The notes beneath the pieces were generated by a model. That model saw nothing but the letters and a program-made list of their open reading frames with translations. It was not told the origin of the DNA and made no database searches. A stretch of DNA of 64,000 nt from Variovorax sp. J22P240 (GTDB lineage: Bacteria > Pseudomonadota > Gammaproteobacteria > Burkholderiales > Burkholderiaceae_C): the NCBI RefSeq assembly GCF_030316855.1, contig NZ_JASZYR010000002.1, forward strand, positions 62,001-126,000, given 5' to 3'. Shown piece after piece: positions 59,616 to 64,000 of this stretch. The stretch's first letter is position 1. Every line of letters begins with the position of its first letter. The position numbers were made by a program, and so were the translations under genes.

Positions 59616-60424
59616 GGCGGGCCATCATACGCAGCGCCCGTGCCCTCCATCGTTGCTTCGGGCGGCAAGCCCCAACCGGCCGCATACAGCGGGCCCACGA
59701 AATAGAGCCCGTTGGGCGAGAAGGTCGGCGCTGCGACGACGCGGCTGCGTGCTTCCAGCACTTCGCCCATCCACTCCGGACGCTCGTCACCGCGGCCGAT
59801 GCGCACCAGGCAACCCATGATGTTGCGGATCATGTGGTGGAGAAAGGCATCGGCCTCGAACTCGAAATGCCAGCGACAACGCTCGGTTTCGCCGTGTCGG
59901 GCGATTGCGATCCGACGCACGTCCTTGACGGGTGACCGCGCCTGGCAGGCTGAAGCGCGGAACGAGCTGAAGTCGTGCTGGCCCAGCAGCATCTCGGCGG
60001 CCGTCCGCATCGCATCACCGTCGAGCGGATGCATCGACCAGCCGACCCGGCCGGCGTCGAGGCTCGGCCTGACCGGCGATTGCGAGAGCACATAGAGATA
60101 GCGGCGTGCCAGCGCGCTCGCGCGGCAGTGGAACTGGTCCGGGACGGGTTGTGCCCATTGCACCGCGATATCGCCGGGAAGGAAGCGGTTGGTGCCGCGC
60201 ACCCAGGAGAAGGGCGTGCGCTCGACGGACGTGTCGAAATGCACCACCTGCATCAGGCCATGGACACCGGCATCGGTGCGGCCGGCGCAGAGCGTGGAGA
60301 TGGGCTGCGCGGCAAATTGAGCGAGTGCCGCTTCCAGCTTGTCCTGAACAGTGCGGCCCGAGAGCTGGCTCTGCCAGCCCTCGTACGCCTGGCCGTTGTA
60401 GCGGACGCCGAGCGCCAGCCTCAC
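59612..60424 (-). CDS. truA: tRNA pseudouridine(38-40) synthase TruA
   Basis: Modifies uridines 38-40 in the anticodon arm of tRNAs. The 270-residue protein has the catalytic Asp in CAGRTDAGVHG, the opening RLALGVRYNGQAYEGWQ and FLHHMIRNIMG. It overlaps trpF and lies 26 nt past the fimV stop. Confidence 0.97.
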   Translation of the reverse strand: MRLALGVRYNGQAYEGWQSQLSGRTVQDKLEAALAQFAAQPISTLCAGRTDAGVHGLMQVVHFDTSVERTPFSWVRGTNRFLPGDIAVQWAQPVPDQFHCRASALARRYLYVLSQSPVRPSLDAGRVGWSMHPLDGDAMRTAAEMLLGQHDFSSFRASACQARSPVKDVRRIAIARHGETERCRWHFEFEADAFLHHMIRNIMGCLVRIGRGDERPEWMGEVLEARSRVVAAPTFSPNGLYFVGPLYAAGWGLPPEATMEGTGAAYDGPP

Positions 60425-60450
60425 GGTGAATTGGGCGGCCGCGCGGCCAC

Positions 60451-63213
60451 TCAGTGCAACTGGCCGAGCAGTTGCTTGGCTTCGGCCTTGATGTCGCCGG
60501 AGCTTTCGGCAGCCACTTCCTCGACCAACGACCGGGCGCCTTCGACGTCGCCCAACGCCTTGAGTTCGCGTGCCAGCGAAAGCTTGATCGCGTGGGGGCT
60601 TTCGCCACTTTCTTCGAGCGGTTCGAGGCGGCCGCGCTCAGTGTCGGCGGGGGGGCGGCCCGACAGGCCGGCCAGCGAGCTCATGTCGAATTCGATGAAG
60701 CCGGAATCCGCCGGCAGGCCAGCGCGCAGGGGCGCCGGCTGCGTGCGCTCTTCTTCAGGAAGCGACGGAGCACGTGTGGCCGGTTCGAGGGCGCCAGGGG
60801 CTGTGTCGAAGTCGTTCTCGAGGTCGAGCCTGGCCGCGGCGTTTCCGTTCATGTGGCCGTTGACGCCATTCATGCCCATCGCGGCCGGAATGGCGCGGGG
60901 TGCTTCGCGCAGGGTCGACATGAAAGGCTCCGGCGGCGGGGTCGAGGCAGCAGGCGGCAGGCTGACGCTGAGCGGCGCCGGCGCGGTAGCCGGCGCCACC
61001 GATGGCTTGCTCAGATCCAGGTCGAAGTCCAGCGGAGCGACCGAGGGCACGAAGGCCGGTGGCGGTGCCGCAGCTTCAGGCTCTTCGACAAGGCTGGCAA
61101 CAGGTGCGGTCGATGCCGCGGGCGCCGTTGCTGTCGCGGCAGCCAGCGTTCCTGCGAAAGCAGCGGCTTCGGCTGCCGATACGCCGCGGCTTCCCGTCTC
61201 ATAGAGCGGATTGCCCGGATCGAGGTCCTTGCCCAGTTCGACGACGCGGTTCCACTCGGAGCCGGTGCCGCCTGTCAATTTGTGCACGTCAGCGGCGAGT
61301 GCCTCGTAGGCGCGCAGGTCACGACGCTTGGCGTGGATTTCGAGCAGCTTGAGATGGATCGCCGTGCGTTCCGGGTTGACGCGCAGCGCTTCGCGGAGGA
61401 TTTCCTCTGCTTGCAGGTCGCGGCCGTAGGCGAGGTACACGTCGGCTTCGGCCACCGGATCGACGTCGCCAGCATCCAGCTGGCTCGGCGAGTACGACAG
61501 CGAGGACACCACGGAATTGCCGCGGTTTTTCGTATCGACCGATTCGCCACCGCTGGCACCGAAGAACGAATCCTTGGGGATGCGGCTTTCGATGAACACG
61601 CTGTCGCCGGCGTCACGGCGCTTGCGGCCCAATACGCGATAGAGCAAGAAGCCGATCAGCAAGGCGATCAACGCCGCAGCGCCGACCATGAGCGGGTTCT
61701 CCATCAGTTCGGCAAAGAAGCTGGGCTGCGGAGGTGGCGGGGGTGGTGCTGCCTTGACCGGATTGGCGGCGACCGGCGCTGCTGCCGGCACGGGTGCTGG
61801 ACTCGCAGCGGCCGGGGCCGCTGCTGTGGAGGGCTCCGGCGAGGGCGCTGCGGCAGTGCCAGGAACGGCTGTCACGGTTGCAGCGGGCGCGACAACGGCC
61901 GGCGGCGTTGCGGCGGCTGGGGCGGGCGCAGCTGTCGCGGCAGGTGCTGCGGTCGCGGCCGGGACGGCTGCAACTGCCGGTGCGGGAGTTGCCGGAGCCG
62001 CGGCCGTCGGAGCCGCTGTAGCGGGTGCGGGGCTTGCTGCGGTCGAAGGCGACTTGCCCGTCTCGGCCTTCAGCTTGTTCATGTCCTCGATGTTCTTGGA
62101 CAATTCGGCGACGCGCGCCTTGTTCGCCTGCTCCTGGCGTGCCTGCACGAGCTGCTCTTCGGTCGCACGGCCAGGTGCGATGCCTTGCGAGATCTTGAGC
62201 TTGTCGGTCGGCGCGTTGGCCGCATTGCGGTCCTCGACATTCGCATCCACCTTCCCCGAAGCCTGGCGGCCGGCATCGGCCTGCTGCGAAGTCGGTGCGT
62301 TGTCGGCCAGGCGGCGGCGATATTCGCTGAAGTCCTGGCTCTGCGCGGTCACGGTGCGGCGTGCTTCAGCCGGCGCAACAGCTTCGGCCTGCGATGCGCC
62401 AGGCATTTCCAGTACCGCGCCCGCCTTGATTCGATTGATGTTGCCGCCAATGAACGCGTTGGGATTGGCACGCAGCAGGGCCACGAGCATCTGGTCGAGC
62501 GACACGTCGGTGGGCTTGTACGCGCCTGCGATCTTGCTGGCGGTGTCGCCGGGGCGCACGGTGACCTGCTCGCCGCCTCCGGTGCGAACCGTATCGGCTT
62601 CCGTCGGCGTGACCGCGGCGACGGGCGCCGGTCGCTGCCTGCGGGGTGCGGGCGCTTGAACCACCGCCGGAACGGCGGCCAGCGGCGGTGTCGGACTGAT
62701 TTGAGGCGCGGTCGGCGCGATGGGAGCGGTTCTGGCGGCTTGGCGACTGGCCGGGGGATCGAGCAGCACCGTGTAGTCGCGCATGATCCGGCCCGAACCC
62801 CAATTGGCTTCGAGCAGAAGATCGATGAAGGGCTCGCTGACCAGGCGGTTGCTGGACAGGCGCACCACGTAGCGCCCGTCGGCGCGCTTCTGCACGCCGA
62901 CGCGCACATCCAGCAGTGCGGAGTTGTAGGGGACGCCGGCAGAGCGGAAGGCCTCGGACGAAGCGATGTTGACCTTCAGGCCGTCTGCCTCTGCGGGCGT
63001 GATCTCCGTGACTTCGATTTCCGCGCGGAGCGGCTCGCCGAGCGCTGACTGGACGTTCAGCCGACCCAGCGCCAAAGCGCTGGCATCGGCGCCGAACGCG
63101 CCCAGGGCCAAAGCAACAGCAGCACTGAGAAGGGAAAGCTGGTTCCGACCAGAAATCGTCGGAGTCGGGCGGATGGCCGAAGGGCGGGCCGCAGGCAACG
63201 GATGTCGTGTCAT
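60451..63213 (-). CDS. fimV: FimV-like pilus/polarity protein
   Basis: A 920-residue FimV-family protein linked to type IV pilus assembly and cell-pole functions. In order: signal-like N-terminus (residues ~25-48), FimV N-terminal domain (LGRLNVQSALGEPLRAEIEV), a LysM peptidoglycan-binding domain (about 215-270), a long Pro/Ala-rich linker, a transmembrane helix (PLMVGAAALIALLIGFLLYRVLG), and a cytoplasmic TPR and FimV C-terminal helix region. ATG 63213 is chosen from the conserved start of the first domain. It sits between asd and truA, as in Burkholderiales. Confidence 0.93.
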   Translation of the reverse strand: MTRHPLPAARPSAIRPTPTISGRNQLSLLSAAVALALGAFGADASALALGRLNVQSALGEPLRAEIEVTEITPAEADGLKVNIASSEAFRSAGVPYNSALLDVRVGVQKRADGRYVVRLSSNRLVSEPFIDLLLEANWGSGRIMRDYTVLLDPPASRQAARTAPIAPTAPQISPTPPLAAVPAVVQAPAPRRQRPAPVAAVTPTEADTVRTGGGEQVTVRPGDTASKIAGAYKPTDVSLDQMLVALLRANPNAFIGGNINRIKAGAVLEMPGASQAEAVAPAEARRTVTAQSQDFSEYRRRLADNAPTSQQADAGRQASGKVDANVEDRNAANAPTDKLKISQGIAPGRATEEQLVQARQEQANKARVAELSKNIEDMNKLKAETGKSPSTAASPAPATAAPTAAAPATPAPAVAAVPAATAAPAATAAPAPAAATPPAVVAPAATVTAVPGTAAAPSPEPSTAAAPAAASPAPVPAAAPVAANPVKAAPPPPPPQPSFFAELMENPLMVGAAALIALLIGFLLYRVLGRKRRDAGDSVFIESRIPKDSFFGASGGESVDTKNRGNSVVSSLSYSPSQLDAGDVDPVAEADVYLAYGRDLQAEEILREALRVNPERTAIHLKLLEIHAKRRDLRAYEALAADVHKLTGGTGSEWNRVVELGKDLDPGNPLYETGSRGVSAAEAAAFAGTLAAATATAPAASTAPVASLVEEPEAAAPPPAFVPSVAPLDFDLDLSKPSVAPATAPAPLSVSLPPAASTPPPEPFMSTLREAPRAIPAAMGMNGVNGHMNGNAAARLDLENDFDTAPGALEPATRAPSLPEEERTQPAPLRAGLPADSGFIEFDMSSLAGLSGRPPADTERGRLEPLEESGESPHAIKLSLARELKALGDVEGARSLVEEVAAESSGDIKAEAKQLLGQLH

Positions 63214-63379
63214 GCTGTTAGGGGGCAGCTCGGCCCAAAAGTGTAAGAGGACGTTAACATCATCACCCCGCACTGACAAGGCGACAGGCCTTATCTACCC
63301 AGTGCGTGCAAACTTCGTCATGCATCCGCCGTTGCGGCGTAGCAACGGAGCGCGCACCACGAGGTACGCGCTCCCCGTT
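63214..63379. other. Intergenic region between asd and fimV
   Basis: No gene seen in these 166 nt. Two GC-rich hairpins lie near the asd stop: CCGTTGC/GCAACGG (63329-63348) and GGAGCGCG/CGCGCTCC (63347-63374). They lack a U-tract on the minus strand, so a terminator role is uncertain. The fimV side is AT-richer and probably holds its promoter, which could not be fixed by eye. Confidence 0.5.
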
Positions 63380-64000
63380 TTAAGCCTCCAGGAGGATGCG
63401 CAGCATGCGGCGAAGCGGTTCCGCCGCGCCCCACAGCAGCTGGTCGCCAATGGTGAAGGCGCCGACGTATTCGGGGCCCATGGCCAGCTTGCGCACGCGC
63501 CCGACGGGGATCGTCATCGTTCCGGTGACGGCGACGGGGGTCAGGTCCTTGACCGTGGCCTCGCGGGAGTTCGGCACGACCTTGACCCAATCGTTGTCCG
63601 CCGCGATGAGCGCCTCGATGTCGGCCACCGGGACGTCCTTCTTGAGCTTGAAGGTCAGCGCCTGGCTGTGGCAGCGCATGGCGCCGATGCGCACGCAGAA
63701 GCCGTCGACCGGCGTCGCCGCCGTTCCGAAGCCAGCGCCCTGGCCGAGGATCTTGTTGGTTTCGGCGCCGCCCTTCCACTCTTCCTTGCTCATGCCGTCG
63801 CCGAGATCCTTGTCGATCCACGGGATCAGGCTGCCGCCGAGCGGCGCGCCGAAGTTCGCGGTTTCCGCGGCGGTCAGCGACTGCTGCTTGGCGAGCACCT
63901 TGCGGTCGATTTCGAGGATGGCCGACTTCGGATCATCCAGCAGGGCGCGCACTTCGGCGTTGATCGTGCCGAACTGGGTCAGCAGTTCGCGCATGTGCTG
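63380..64000 (-). CDS. asd: Aspartate-semialdehyde dehydrogenase, C-terminal part (gene runs out of the window)
   Basis: Makes aspartate semialdehyde for lysine, methionine, threonine and cell-wall diaminopimelate. About 207 residues are visible, beginning in the middle at [11 protein letters not shown]. The base His lies in [12 protein letters not shown], with [16 protein letters not shown] following, and the C-terminus is [15 protein letters not shown]; the catalytic Cys lies upstream outside the window. The frame is open to base 64000. Confidence 0.93.
   Translation of the reverse strand, partial: QHMRELLTQFGTINAEVRALLDDPKSAILEIDRKVLAKQQSLTAAETANFGAPLGGSLIPWIDKDLGDGMSKEEWKGGAETNKILGQGAGFGTAATPVDGFCVRIGAMRCHSQALTFKLKKDVPVADIEALIAADNDWVKVVPNSREATVKDLTPVAVTGTMTIPVGRVRKLAMGPEYVGAFTIGDQLLWGAAEPLRRMLRILLEA

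Noticed and set aside
60454..63048. Long plus-strand open frame opposite fimV
   Set aside because: Its Gly/Arg/Cys-rich product mirrors the Pro/Ala-rich FimV linker; no signals or motifs.
63329..63374. Hairpins after asd as a rho-independent terminator
   Set aside because: Good stems, but no U-tract on the minus strand; kept only as structure in the intergenic note.

Overview
The window is a gene-dense, high-GC piece of a betaproteobacterial chromosome. Gene content and order (ppc next to hemCDXY; rluC divergent from rne; rpmF-plsX-fabHDG-acpP-fabF-rpoE-mucABD-lepA-lepB-rnc-era-recO-pdxJ-acpS-nagZ; asd-fimV-truA-trpFBA-accD) point to Burkholderiales, most likely Comamonadaceae and perhaps a Variovorax relative. 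The genus is an inference from gene order, protein similarity and recurring intergenic motifs, not from a marker gene. No rRNA, tRNA, insertion sequence, prophage or CRISPR array was seen.

Layout. (1) 1-981: the 3' part of an accessory gene whose product joins a DUF2235/Tle-like lipase end to a C-terminal domain resembling XVIPCD, the secretion signal of bacteria-killing X-type T4SS effectors. (2) 982-7968: ppc, and divergently hemC-hemD-hemX-hemY. (3) 8205-21996: an exopolysaccharide locus made of two converging operons: wza-wzb-wzc on the plus strand, and on the minus strand an initiating sugar transferase, manC, fcl, four glycosyltransferases, an acetyltransferase and a polymerase/ligase. 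It lacks gmd and a flippase within the window. (4) 22504-31710: rne, with rluC, a HAD phosphatase, a Rieske protein and an S49 peptidase divergent to it, then an MFS carrier, an RsmI-like methylase and a Maf protein. (5) 31743-38201: yceD-rpmF and the fatty-acid synthesis cluster. (6) 38215-42673: a small membrane protein, the envelope-stress sigma factor, its anti-sigma system and a DegP-type protease. (7) 43198-51097: lepA to nagZ, covering translation, secretion, RNA processing, repair, vitamin B6 and CoA-dependent ACP activation. (8) 51113-55833: lysS, a YegD-like Hsp70, a YgjP-like metallopeptidase, a LON-domain protein and a YggT protein. (9) 55855-64000: accD, trpA, trpB, trpF, truA, fimV and the 3' part of asd.

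How the parts work together. Most of the window is housekeeping: tetrapyrrole synthesis, type II fatty acid synthesis, protein export and RNA maturation, with many 4-bp start/stop overlaps that imply translational coupling. The accessory content is the possible antibacterial effector at the left edge and the capsule/EPS locus. The Wza/Wzb/Wzc set would export and regulate a polymer begun by the WcaJ/WbaP-like transferase, probably containing mannose- or fucose-derived sugars, judging from manC and fcl.

The best leads for something not yet described are the lipase-XVIPCD effector, a possible small RNA just before lepA, a strong terminator that sits on the plsX start region, a composition shift inside plsX, and short recurring intergenic motifs. 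All calls come from reading the sequence; no database search was run.
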